Source of the DNA: Anaerolineae bacterium | Lineage (GTDB): Bacteria; Chloroflexota; Anaerolineae; B4-G1 | Direction: 5' to 3' | Length of the DNA stretch: 13,469 bases | NCBI GenBank assembly: GCA_027079895.1 | Contig: JALWUZ010000618.1 | Coordinates: forward strand, 1 to 13,469 | Part shown: positions 1 through 5,992 of the stretch, piece by piece | How positions within the stretch are numbered: the first letter of the stretch is position 1 | Layout: every line of letters starts with the position of its first letter | Position numbers and translations under genes: made by a program | The notes under the pieces: model-generated | Databases searched by the model: none | Seen by the model: the letters and a program-made list of their open reading frames with translations, nothing else | What the model was told of the DNA's origin: nothing

Positions 1-102
1 GGGTGGGGGTCGTTGCGGGGGACTTCGACTTCCTCGTCGAGGCGTTTGATTTTGGAATTTTGGCGCCGAGGGCGGGAATTCCCAAATTATCCCAAACGGG
101 CC
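1..102. other. Window edge downstream of lexA, no gene seen
   Basis: These bases follow the lexA stop on its coding strand. I see no convincing coding frame in them. They contain the palindrome GGGAATTCCC at 75-84 and, read on the minus strand, two TTTGGGA repeats three bases apart. There is no GC-rich stem followed by a T-run, so no intrinsic terminator for lexA is visible before the window ends. Confidence 0.4.
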
Positions 103-756
103 TCATTCCAGCCGCCGGACGACCAGCACGACTTTGCCCTGCACCTCGACCTGGCCGGGGTCGCCGATGTAGATCGGCTGCATGGTGGGGTTGGCCGGTT
201 GGAGGCGCACCGTCCCGTCCTCCTCCTGGTAGAACCGCTTGAGGGTCGTCTCCTCCCGATCGCGGAGCCAGACGGCCGCCATCTCGCCGTTCTCCACCCG
301 CTGCTGGTGGCGCAGGATGACGATGTCGCCGTCGTGGACCAGGGCGTCAATCATCGAGTTGCCCTGCACCTGCAAGGCGTACAGGCCGGTCGGGTCGCCC
401 AGGAGGCTGCGGGTCAGTTCGATGGTCTCGTCCCCCATCAGGGAGAAGTCGCTGGGGGGGAGGGGGATGGGCGCGCCGGCCACGATGCGTCCGCGCAGGG
501 GGATGCGCACCACGTCGTCGTCCACGCCGCCCGCCGGGGAGAGGGTGAGCAGGCGCAGGCCGCGCGGCACCTCGCGGTCGCGGCTGATGTAGCCCATCTC
601 TTCCAGCCGCCGCAGGTTGTAACTCACAGCGGAGGTGGACTTGATGCCGGTCGCCGCCCCAATCTCGCGGATGGAGGGCGGGTAGCCGTTGGTCTCGATG
701 TAGTCGGTGAGGAACGCCAGGATGTTCTGCTGCTTTTCCGTAAGGGTCTCGCGCAT
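103..756 (-). CDS. lexA: LexA, SOS-response transcriptional repressor and self-cleaving protease
   Basis: LexA represses DNA-damage genes and is inactivated by RecA-stimulated self-cleavage. The 217-residue product has the family's normal length and layout. An N-terminal winged helix-turn-helix starts MRETLTEKQQ, with 'YPPSIREIGAATGIKS' at residues 25-40 as the recognition region. The S24 peptidase half shows the scissile Ala93-Gly94 bond (RIVAGAP), catalytic Ser134 in QGNSMIDA, and the general-base Lys173 in TLKRF. I chose the ATG at 754-756 because it is preceded on the minus strand by AAAAGGAGG; an upstream in-frame ATG at 858 would add 34 residues that span the promoter and is rejected. 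The gene is divergent from the zinc-ribbon/mutS genes. The SOS operator inside its own promoter predicts autorepression. Confidence 0.97.
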   Translation of the reverse strand: MRETLTEKQQNILAFLTDYIETNGYPPSIREIGAATGIKSTSAVSYNLRRLEEMGYISRDREVPRGLRLLTLSPAGGVDDDVVRIPLRGRIVAGAPIPLPPSDFSLMGDETIELTRSLLGDPTGLYALQVQGNSMIDALVHDGDIVILRHQQRVENGEMAAVWLRDREETTLKRFYQEEDGTVRLQPANPTMQPIYIGDPGQVEVQGKVVLVVRRLE

Positions 757-780
757 GACGGCCTCCTTTTCTCGTGGTGG

Positions 781-809
781 ATTATACGCGAACAGATGTT
801 CTGTGTCAA
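781..809 (-). promoter_or_regulatory. Consensus sigma-70-type lexA promoter
   Basis: Read on the minus strand, TTGACA (804-809) and TATAAT (781-786) are both perfect consensus hexamers separated by exactly 17 bp. The start codon lies 24 bp beyond the -10 box, leaving room for a short leader with the AAAAGGAGG ribosome site. Such a strong promoter is typical for a gene held down by its own repressor. Confidence 0.92.
790..801. promoter_or_regulatory. SOS box (LexA operator)
   Basis: GAAC-AGAT-GTTC is a perfect GAAC-N4-GTTC dyad, the Gram-positive/Chloroflexota-type SOS box, not the proteobacterial CTGT-N8-ACAG. It sits wholly inside the 17-bp spacer of the lexA promoter, so bound LexA would block RNA polymerase. 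The zinc-ribbon gene start is 123 bp away on the other side, so control of that gene is less likely. Confidence 0.93.
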
Positions 810-830
810 GGAAAAACGCGGGGACAAAGG

Positions 831-859
831 GGTGGGCGACGGCACTGCCGTCGCCCACC
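831..859. repeat. Perfect 14-bp inverted repeat between divergent genes
   Basis: GGTGGGCGACGGCA (831-844) is followed after one base by its exact complement TGCCGTCGCCCACC (846-859). As RNA or extruded DNA it would form a very stable GC-rich stem, with the innermost pairs opening to make a loop. No T-run follows on either strand, so it does not look like a simple intrinsic terminator. It could be a REP/MITE-like remnant or a transcription barrier behind the lexA promoter. Confidence 0.7.
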
Positions 860-869
860 CAGCACGCGC

Positions 870-889
870 CCCGCTTTGAGGAAAGCGGG
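870..889. repeat. 8-bp stem-loop upstream of the zinc-ribbon gene
   Basis: CCCGCTTT (870-877) and AAAGCGGG (882-889) are exact complements around a GAGG loop. On the minus strand the structure begins just upstream of the lexA promoter region. On the plus strand it overlaps the candidate -35 box of the zinc-ribbon gene. It may be an operator or an incidental hairpin; no T-run follows. Confidence 0.45.
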
Positions 890-903
890 AGTTGTGCTAG
901 AAT
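876..903 (+). promoter_or_regulatory. Candidate extended -10 promoter for the zinc-ribbon/mutS unit
   Basis: TTGAGG (876-881) and TAGAAT (898-903) are 16 bp apart, and the -10 box is preceded by TGC, giving an extended -10 element. The predicted start would lie about 910, immediately before the AGGAGG at 912-917, so the leader would be very short. The match is by eye only. Confidence 0.5.
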
Positions 904-923
904 GTTGTCCGAGGAGGTGGCTG

Positions 924-1712
924 ATGAGCCCAGAGAAAAAGAGTCTGGACGAGTGGATGGCAGAGGAGGAACAGCGTCTGAAGGCCGGCTTCACTTACCA
1001 ACCGGCGAAGCCCGCCGCAACCCCGTCCACCGGCGGCAGTGGACTGGCCGGCGTCGGGCTGGCGGCCGGGGTCGTCGGCGGCGCACTGGCCCCCCATCCC
1101 GACAAGGTGGTCTTCGAGGGATGCAAGGCCGATGTGATCGTCAACGCGCTGCGCTCGGAGATCGCCAGCGACGATACCCGCGTCCATGTGCGGCGCAAGG
1201 GCAAGGGGGTCGTCGTGACTATCTTGCAGAGCCAGGCCCCGCGCTACGAGTTTCTCCCCGCCCTGACCGTGACGCTCATCGAGGCGGCGGACACGCTGAC
1301 GGTGACGGTCAGCGACCTGAACAAGGATGTCAAACGCAGCACGCTGGGCTCCGTCGGGCGCACGCTGCTCAGGCAGGGACAACGGCTGCTGTTCCGTCCG
1401 CGCGGCCTGCTGGGGGTCTTCCGCGCTGCCGGGGCCGTCGTCGAAGGGGTGGAGCAGGTGGCCGAGGACATTCACGACCTGGGACTGCCCAAGCGGGTGT
1501 GGGAGGTCATAGACCGGGTAGGGAAAGCCGCCGAGGAAGCCTATTGGGAGGAGCAGAGCCGGAAGTTGGAGCAGCAGCGGAAGCGGGAGGCCGCCGAGCG
1601 GGCCTGGCTCTACTGTCCCTACTGCGGCCGGGCCTACGAGGAAGGGGAAGAGGAACTGACTAACTGCCCCGCCTGCGGCGGCGCACGGGGCCCCAAACCG
1701 GCCTGGCTGTGA
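924..1712 (+). CDS. Unrecognised protein with C-terminal zinc ribbon
   Basis: I do not recognise this 262-residue protein. The N-terminus (1-30) is charged. Residues 37-56 form a Gly/Ala/Val stretch that could be a weak membrane segment or flexible linker. Residues 60-135 look like an alpha/beta domain with alternating hydrophobic strands. A charged, coiled-coil-like helix (about 200-228, rich in E, Q, K and R) leads into a zinc ribbon with CPYC at 231-234 and CPAC at 248-251. The start is the ATG preceded by AGGAGG at 912-917; a longer reading from 774 would run through the lexA promoter and is rejected. Its stop is within a few bases of the mutS start, so the two are probably co-transcribed. 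The zinc ribbon could bind nucleic acid or a protein partner, but no link to mismatch repair can be claimed from sequence alone. Confidence 0.85.
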   Translation: MSPEKKSLDEWMAEEEQRLKAGFTYQPAKPAATPSTGGSGLAGVGLAAGVVGGALAPHPDKVVFEGCKADVIVNALRSEIASDDTRVHVRRKGKGVVVTILQSQAPRYEFLPALTVTLIEAADTLTVTVSDLNKDVKRSTLGSVGRTLLRQGQRLLFRPRGLLGVFRAAGAVVEGVEQVAEDIHDLGLPKRVWEVIDRVGKAAEEAYWEEQSRKLEQQRKREAAERAWLYCPYCGRAYEEGEEELTNCPACGGARGPKPAWL

Positions 1713-1714
1713 CA

Positions 1715-4264
1715 ATGCCCAAGAAGACGACGCCGTTACGCCAACAATATCTCCAAATCAAGGCCCGCCACCCCGACGCCATCGTGTTCTTCCGGCTGGG
1801 CGATTTCTACGAGACTTTCGACGAGGACGCGGAGGTCGCCGCCCGCGAACTGGATTTGGTGCTGACCTCCCGCCCGGTGGCGAAGAATCAGCGGGTGCCG
1901 ATGGCCGGGGTCCCCCATCACGCCATCGAGGGGTACATCGCCCGCCTGATAGAGAAAGGCTATCGGGTCGCCATCGCCGAGCAGGTGGGGGAAGTGACCG
2001 GCAAGGGGCTGGTACACCGCGAAGTGACCCGCGTCGTCACGCCCGGCACCGTCGTCGAGCCCGCGTTGCTGGACGAGAAGCGGCCTAATTACCTGGCAGC
2101 GGTGGTGTTCGACGGCGACCGGGCCGGGCTGGCTTACGTGGACATCACCACCGGCGAGTTCGCCACGGCCCAGTTGGCCGCCGCCGAGGTGGGGCAGGAA
2201 CTGGCCCGCCTCCAACCGCGCGAGTGCCTCATCCCCGAAGGGCAGGACGTACCCCCGCAGAGCGGAATGCACATCACGCCCTTGCCGTCCTACCGTTTCG
2301 AGGGCGGCGCGGCGGGACAGGCTCTGCGCGACCATTTCGGCGTGGCGACGCTCGACGGGTTCGGCTGCGGCGGCAAACCGGCGGCGGTCCGGGCCGCCGG
2401 AGCCATCATCCACTACCTGCGCGAGACGCAGAAGGGGGCCCTGGCCCAAATCAACAGTTTGCGCACTTACTCCACCGCCCGCTTTATGACGCTCGACGGG
2501 GCTACCCGCCGCAATCTGGAACTGGCGGAGACGCTCCGGGAGCGGAAGACGCGCGGCTCGCTCCTCGGCGTGCTCGACCGGACGCTGACGCCGATGGGCG
2601 GGCGGCTGTTGCGGGCACGCATCTCCCAGCCGCTGCTGGACATCCCCGCGCTGGAGGCCCGGCTCGACGAGGTGCAGGCTTTCTACGACGACGGGGTACT
2701 GCGCGGGCGGACGCGGGAGTATCTCAAAGGGATTCCCGACCTGGAACGGCTGACGAATCGGGTGCTCACCGGCATCGGCACGCCGCGCGACCTGGTGGGG
2801 ATTCGGAAGGGGTTGGAGGCGGTGCCGGCCCTGCGGACGCTGCTGGCCGATTCCGCCGCTCAGTCGCTCGCCGCCGACCTCTCGCCGTGCGCGGATGTGG
2901 CCGCGCTCATCGCCGCCGCTATCGTGGACGACCCGCCGGGGACGCCGACGGCGGGCGGGGTCATCCGGCCCGGTTTTTCGTCGGAGTTGGACTCCATCGT
3001 CACGGCGGCGCGGGAGGCCCGCAACTGGATCGCCAATCTGGAGCGGACGGAGCGGGAGCGCACCGGCATCAAGAACCTCAAGGTGGGGTACAACAAGGTC
3101 TTCGGCTACTACATCGAGGTGACGAAGGTCAATCTGGACCGCGTCCCGGAGACTTACATCCGCAAGCAGACGCTGGTCAACGCCGAGCGGTTCATCACCC
3201 CGGAGTTGAAGGAGTACGAGTCGCTGGTGCTGAACGCCGAGGAGCAGCAGGCGGAGGTCGAATCCCGCCTCTTCCGGGAGGTCTGCCGGCAGGTGGGGGG
3301 GCGGAGCGGGCCGGTGCTCCGCACGGCGCGGTCGCTGGCGCGGGTGGACGTGGCCGCCGCCCTGGCCGAGGTCGCCGTCGAGCAGCGGTATGTCCGCCCG
3401 GAGTTGAGCGCGGAGGCGGTGTTGGAGATCACCGCCGGACGGCATCCGGTCGTCGAGTGGGCGTTGGACGAGCCTTTCGTCCCCAACGACCTGCACCTGG
3501 ACGATGAGGCCCGCATCCTCATTATCACCGGGCCAAACATGGCCGGGAAGTCGGTCTATCTGCGGCAGAACGCGCTCATCGTGCTCATGGCCCAGATCGG
3601 CAGTTTCGTCCCGGCGGAGCGGGCGCGGGTCGGCCTCGTGGACCGCATTTTCACCCGCATCGGGGCGCAGGATGAGGTGGCGGCGGGGCAGTCCACTTTT
3701 ATGGTGGAGATGGTGGAGGCGGCCAACATTCTCAATCACGCCACGCCGCGCAGTCTGCTCATCCTGGACGAGATCGGGCGGGGGACCAGCACTTACGACG
3801 GGCTTTCGATCGCCTGGGCGATGGTGGAGTATCTCCACAATCACCCGGAACGGCGGGCGCGGACGCTCTTCGCCACCCACTATCACGAGTTGATCGAGAT
3901 CGCCGAGCATCTTCCGGCGGTGCGGAATTACAGTCTGGCGGTCTCCGACGAGGGGGGGCAGGTGGTCTTTCTGCACAAGGTGGTGCCCGGCGGGGCCGAC
4001 CGCTCTTACGGCATCCACGTCGCCCGGCTGGCGGGGGTGCCGCACACGGTGTTGCACCGCGCGGAGGAGTTGTTGGAGCAGTTGGAAAGCGGGGAGTTCC
4101 GGCCCGGCACGCCGGCGCGGGAGCCGCGTCAGATGGTGCTCTTCGCCGCCGACCATCCGGTCGTGGAGGAGTTGCGGCGGCTGGATGTGACGACGATGAC
4201 GCCGTTGGAGGCGATCAACAAACTGTACGAGTTGCAGCGGCTGGCCCAGGAGGGGTCGGGCTGA
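1715..4264 (+). CDS. mutS: MutS, DNA mismatch recognition ATPase
   Basis: MutS binds base mismatches and small loops and starts mismatch repair through ATP-dependent clamp formation. The 849-residue length and domain order are those of true MutS1. The mismatch-binding motif GDFYETF is at about 29-35, with the Phe and Glu that contact the mismatch. Connector and lever domains follow, with the clamp near 'NLKVGYNKVFGYYIEV'. The ATPase has Walker A GPNMAGKS (606-613), Walker B LLILDE (681-686), the signature GRGTSTYDG and the ATHYHE switch. The C-terminal tail MTPLEAINKLYEL is the usual dimer/tetramer helix-turn-helix. Absence of an SMR domain and presence of the F-x-E motif exclude MutS2. The ATG at 1715 is used here; a GTG at 1709 overlaps the upstream stop (GTGA) and would add two residues. 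There is no clear Shine-Dalgarno sequence, which suggests translational coupling. Confidence 0.98.
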   Translation: MPKKTTPLRQQYLQIKARHPDAIVFFRLGDFYETFDEDAEVAARELDLVLTSRPVAKNQRVPMAGVPHHAIEGYIARLIEKGYRVAIAEQVGEVTGKGLVHREVTRVVTPGTVVEPALLDEKRPNYLAAVVFDGDRAGLAYVDITTGEFATAQLAAAEVGQELARLQPRECLIPEGQDVPPQSGMHITPLPSYRFEGGAAGQALRDHFGVATLDGFGCGGKPAAVRAAGAIIHYLRETQKGALAQINSLRTYSTARFMTLDGATRRNLELAETLRERKTRGSLLGVLDRTLTPMGGRLLRARISQPLLDIPALEARLDEVQAFYDDGVLRGRTREYLKGIPDLERLTNRVLTGIGTPRDLVGIRKGLEAVPALRTLLADSAAQSLAADLSPCADVAALIAAAIVDDPPGTPTAGGVIRPGFSSELDSIVTAAREARNWIANLERTERERTGIKNLKVGYNKVFGYYIEVTKVNLDRVPETYIRKQTLVNAERFITPELKEYESLVLNAEEQQAEVESRLFREVCRQVGGRSGPVLRTARSLARVDVAAALAEVAVEQRYVRPELSAEAVLEITAGRHPVVEWALDEPFVPNDLHLDDEARILIITGPNMAGKSVYLRQNALIVLMAQIGSFVPAERARVGLVDRIFTRIGAQDEVAAGQSTFMVEMVEAANILNHATPRSLLILDEIGRGTSTYDGLSIAWAMVEYLHNHPERRARTLFATHYHELIEIAEHLPAVRNYSLAVSDEGGQVVFLHKVVPGGADRSYGIHVARLAGVPHTVLHRAEELLEQLESGEFRPGTPAREPRQMVLFAADHPVVEELRRLDVTTMTPLEAINKLYELQRLAQEGSG

Positions 4265-4287
4265 CGGCAACGCAGATAGGGGTCGCT

Positions 4288-5265
4288 ATGTCTCGAATCG
4301 AACCGCAACAGTTCGTGGAGGTGGCCGCCCGCATCGAGGCGGAGGTGGGCAAGTACATCGTCGGCCAGCGGGAGGTAATCCGGCACACTCTCATCTGTCT
4401 CATCGCCGGGGGACACGTGCTGCTGGAAGGGGTGCCCGGCCTGGGGAAGACGATGTTGGTGCGCACGCTGGCGCGGGTGCTCGCCCTGAAGTTCGCCCGC
4501 ATTCAGTTCACCCCCGACTTGATGCCGGCCGACATCGTCGGCACCGACATCCTGGAGGAGACGGAGGATGGTCGGCGGGAGTTCCGTTTCCAACCGGGGC
4601 CGGTCTTCACCAACTTGCTCCTGGCGGACGAGATCAACCGCGCCACGCCCAAGACTCAATCCGCGTTGCTGGAGGCGATGCAGGAGCGCACCGTCACCGT
4701 CGCCAATCGCTCCTACCCGCTGGAACCGCCGTTCATGGTGCTGGCGACGCAGAACCCAATCGAGATGGAGGGGACGTACCCGCTGCCGGAGGCGCAGTTG
4801 GACCGGTTTTTGTTCAAAGTGAACGTCGCCTTCCCCTCGCCGGAGGAGTTGCAGGAGATTCTCGACCGCACGACGGGGGGGAGGGAGCCGGAGGTGGCGG
4901 TCGTCGCCGACGGGGAGACGGTGTTGGCGATGGGGCAACTGGCGCGGGAGGTGCCGGTCGCCGCGCCGGTGGCCGAGTACGCGGCCCGGCTGGTGATTGC
5001 CACGCACCCGGAGAGCGACGATGCGCCGGAGATGGTGCGGAGGTACGTCCGCTACGGGGCCAGTCCGCGCGGGGCCCAGGCCCTCATCCTGGGGGGGAAG
5101 GTGACGGCGTTGCTGGCCGGGCGGTACAACGTCGCCGTCGAGGACTTGCGGGCGGTCGCCCCGGCCGCGCTGCGGCACCGGGTGTTGCTCAATTTCGAGG
5201 GGCTGGCGGAGGGGGTCAGCAGCGACGATGTGGTGCAGGCGGTGCTCGAAGCGGTCGCCGCTTGA
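4288..5265 (+). CDS. MoxR-family AAA+ ATPase
   Basis: MoxR ATPases act as chaperone-like assembly factors, often inserting metals or cofactors or activating partner complexes together with VWA and DUF58 proteins. The 325-residue product shows Walker A GVPGLGKT (48-55), Walker B LLLADE (110-115) followed by INRATPKTQSALLEAMQE, sensor 1 ATQNP (153-157), the DRF motif (172-174) and the lid segment YGASPRGAQA, all diagnostic of the MRP subfamily. It begins 23 bp after mutS with a modest AGGGG site. Unusually, no DUF58, transglutaminase-like or VWA gene follows. The next genes encode a Ni-Fe-S enzyme, but a promoter-like region of 163 bp lies between them, so a maturation role for the CO dehydrogenase is only a speculation. 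Confidence 0.94.
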   Translation: MSRIEPQQFVEVAARIEAEVGKYIVGQREVIRHTLICLIAGGHVLLEGVPGLGKTMLVRTLARVLALKFARIQFTPDLMPADIVGTDILEETEDGRREFRFQPGPVFTNLLLADEINRATPKTQSALLEAMQERTVTVANRSYPLEPPFMVLATQNPIEMEGTYPLPEAQLDRFLFKVNVAFPSPEELQEILDRTTGGREPEVAVVADGETVLAMGQLAREVPVAAPVAEYAARLVIATHPESDDAPEMVRRYVRYGASPRGAQALILGGKVTALLAGRYNVAVEDLRAVAPAALRHRVLLNFEGLAEGVSSDDVVQAVLEAVAA

Positions 5266-5277
5266 GTGGAATTGGAT

Positions 5278-5306
5278 TTGCGTCACGGTGAAATTAGGGC
5301 TAAAAT
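5278..5306 (+). promoter_or_regulatory. Candidate promoter of the cooF-cooS genes
   Basis: TTGCGT (5278-5283) and TAAAAT (5301-5306) are separated by 17 bp, in the only gap over 150 bp before the CO dehydrogenase genes. The predicted start near 5313 would give a leader of about 115 nt. I see no CooA-type dyad (TGTCG-N6-CGACA) next to it. Confidence 0.5.
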
Positions 5307-5335
5307 ACCCGCGTTCCGTGCGCCACCCGGAGACG

Positions 5336-5401
5336 GTTACGGCAGGGCGTCTCCATTCGGTTCCAACGTTGTAACTGCCCTCCCTGCCGATGGGCAGTTA
5401 C
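5336..5401 (+). promoter_or_regulatory. Structured leader upstream of cooF (hairpin with possible pseudoknot)
   Basis: GTAACTGCCC (5371-5380) and GGGCAGTTAC (5392-5401) form a perfect 10-bp stem around an 11-nt loop. Eight bases of that loop, CCCTGCCG (5382-5389), are the exact complement of CGGCAGGG at 5340-5347 upstream, so loop and upstream segment could pair as a pseudoknot. GTTAC at 5336-5340 can alternatively pair with GTAAC at 5371-5375. The structure ends about 13 nt before the AGGAGG of cooF. It could be a regulatory leader RNA or, as DNA, an operator. It matches no riboswitch class I can name. Confidence 0.5.
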
Positions 5402-5428
5402 CCAGTGTTCCACGAGGAGGTGAGCAGT

Positions 5429-5977
5429 ATGCCTGTCGAAGGCCCGTTCATCCTAATCAACCCGGAGCGTTGTCTGGGCTGCCACACTTGCGAACTGGCC
5501 TGCGCTTCGGCCCACACCGAGGCGGGCACCGTCATCGGCGCCGTCTTGGCCGGGGAGCGGTTGCAGCCCCGCAACCGCGTCATCCAGGTGGATGGTGTGA
5601 AACTGTCCACCCAATGCCGCCAGTGCGAGGACGCCCCATGCGTCCGGGTCTGCCCGACCGGTGCGCTCTATCGCACCGCGACGTACACGGCGTTGGATCA
5701 GCGGTTGTGTATCGGTTGCCGTCTGTGTATGATGGTCTGCCCCTTCGGCGCGATCAAGGTGGCGACCGCTACGGTGGACGGTCGCACGAAGAAGGCCGCC
5801 TTCAAGTGCGATCTGTGCGTGGACCGGCCCGGCGGCCCGGCTTGCGTGGAAGCCTGTCCCACTCAGGCCCTGACTCTGCGCTATCCCTACGAGGTGATAC
5901 GGGAGGCGAATCAGGCCACAGCCCGGCAGTTCTTGGAGGCCCTGGAAAGCCAGCAGTGTCTGGGGAGTACCCCGTAA
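5429..5977 (+). CDS. cooF: CooF-like four-cluster iron-sulfur electron carrier of CO dehydrogenase
   Basis: This protein most likely takes electrons from the adjacent CO dehydrogenase and passes them to an acceptor complex. The 182 residues contain 16 cysteines arranged for four [4Fe-4S] clusters: C15/18/21/25, C63/66/71/75, C94/97/100/104 and C127/130/139/143, plus one extra Cys177. This is the CooF/HycB/DmsB-type fold, and the gene lies 15 bp before cooS, which settles the assignment. The ATG at 5429 is preceded by AGGAGG at 5415-5420; an upstream in-frame ATG at 5390 lies inside the hairpin of the leader and is rejected. There is no signal peptide, so it should be cytoplasmic. Confidence 0.92.
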   Translation: MPVEGPFILINPERCLGCHTCELACASAHTEAGTVIGAVLAGERLQPRNRVIQVDGVKLSTQCRQCEDAPCVRVCPTGALYRTATYTALDQRLCIGCRLCMMVCPFGAIKVATATVDGRTKKAAFKCDLCVDRPGGPACVEACPTQALTLRYPYEVIREANQATARQFLEALESQQCLGSTP

Positions 5978-5992
5978 CGAGAGGAGGTCATC

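Noticed and set aside
75..84. GGGAATTCCC palindrome as an operator or terminator
   Set aside because: It is a short palindrome with no loop or T-run and no promoter nearby; chance is sufficient.
757..858. 34-residue N-terminal extension of LexA
   Set aside because: It overlaps the perfect promoter and SOS box, and LexA proteins start right at the MRETLTEKQQ segment; AAAAGGAGG precedes the shorter start.
774..923. Longer N-terminus for the zinc-ribbon protein (start at 774)
   Set aside because: It would run back through the lexA promoter and the inverted repeats. The ATG at 924 has a good AGGAGG just upstream, and the extra residues are low-complexity Arg/Pro-rich sequence.
1736..4270. 844-residue open frame on the minus strand opposite mutS
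   Set aside because: It is a GC-rich shadow of mutS, full of Arg, Pro and His with no domain; such long antisense frames are expected at this GC content.
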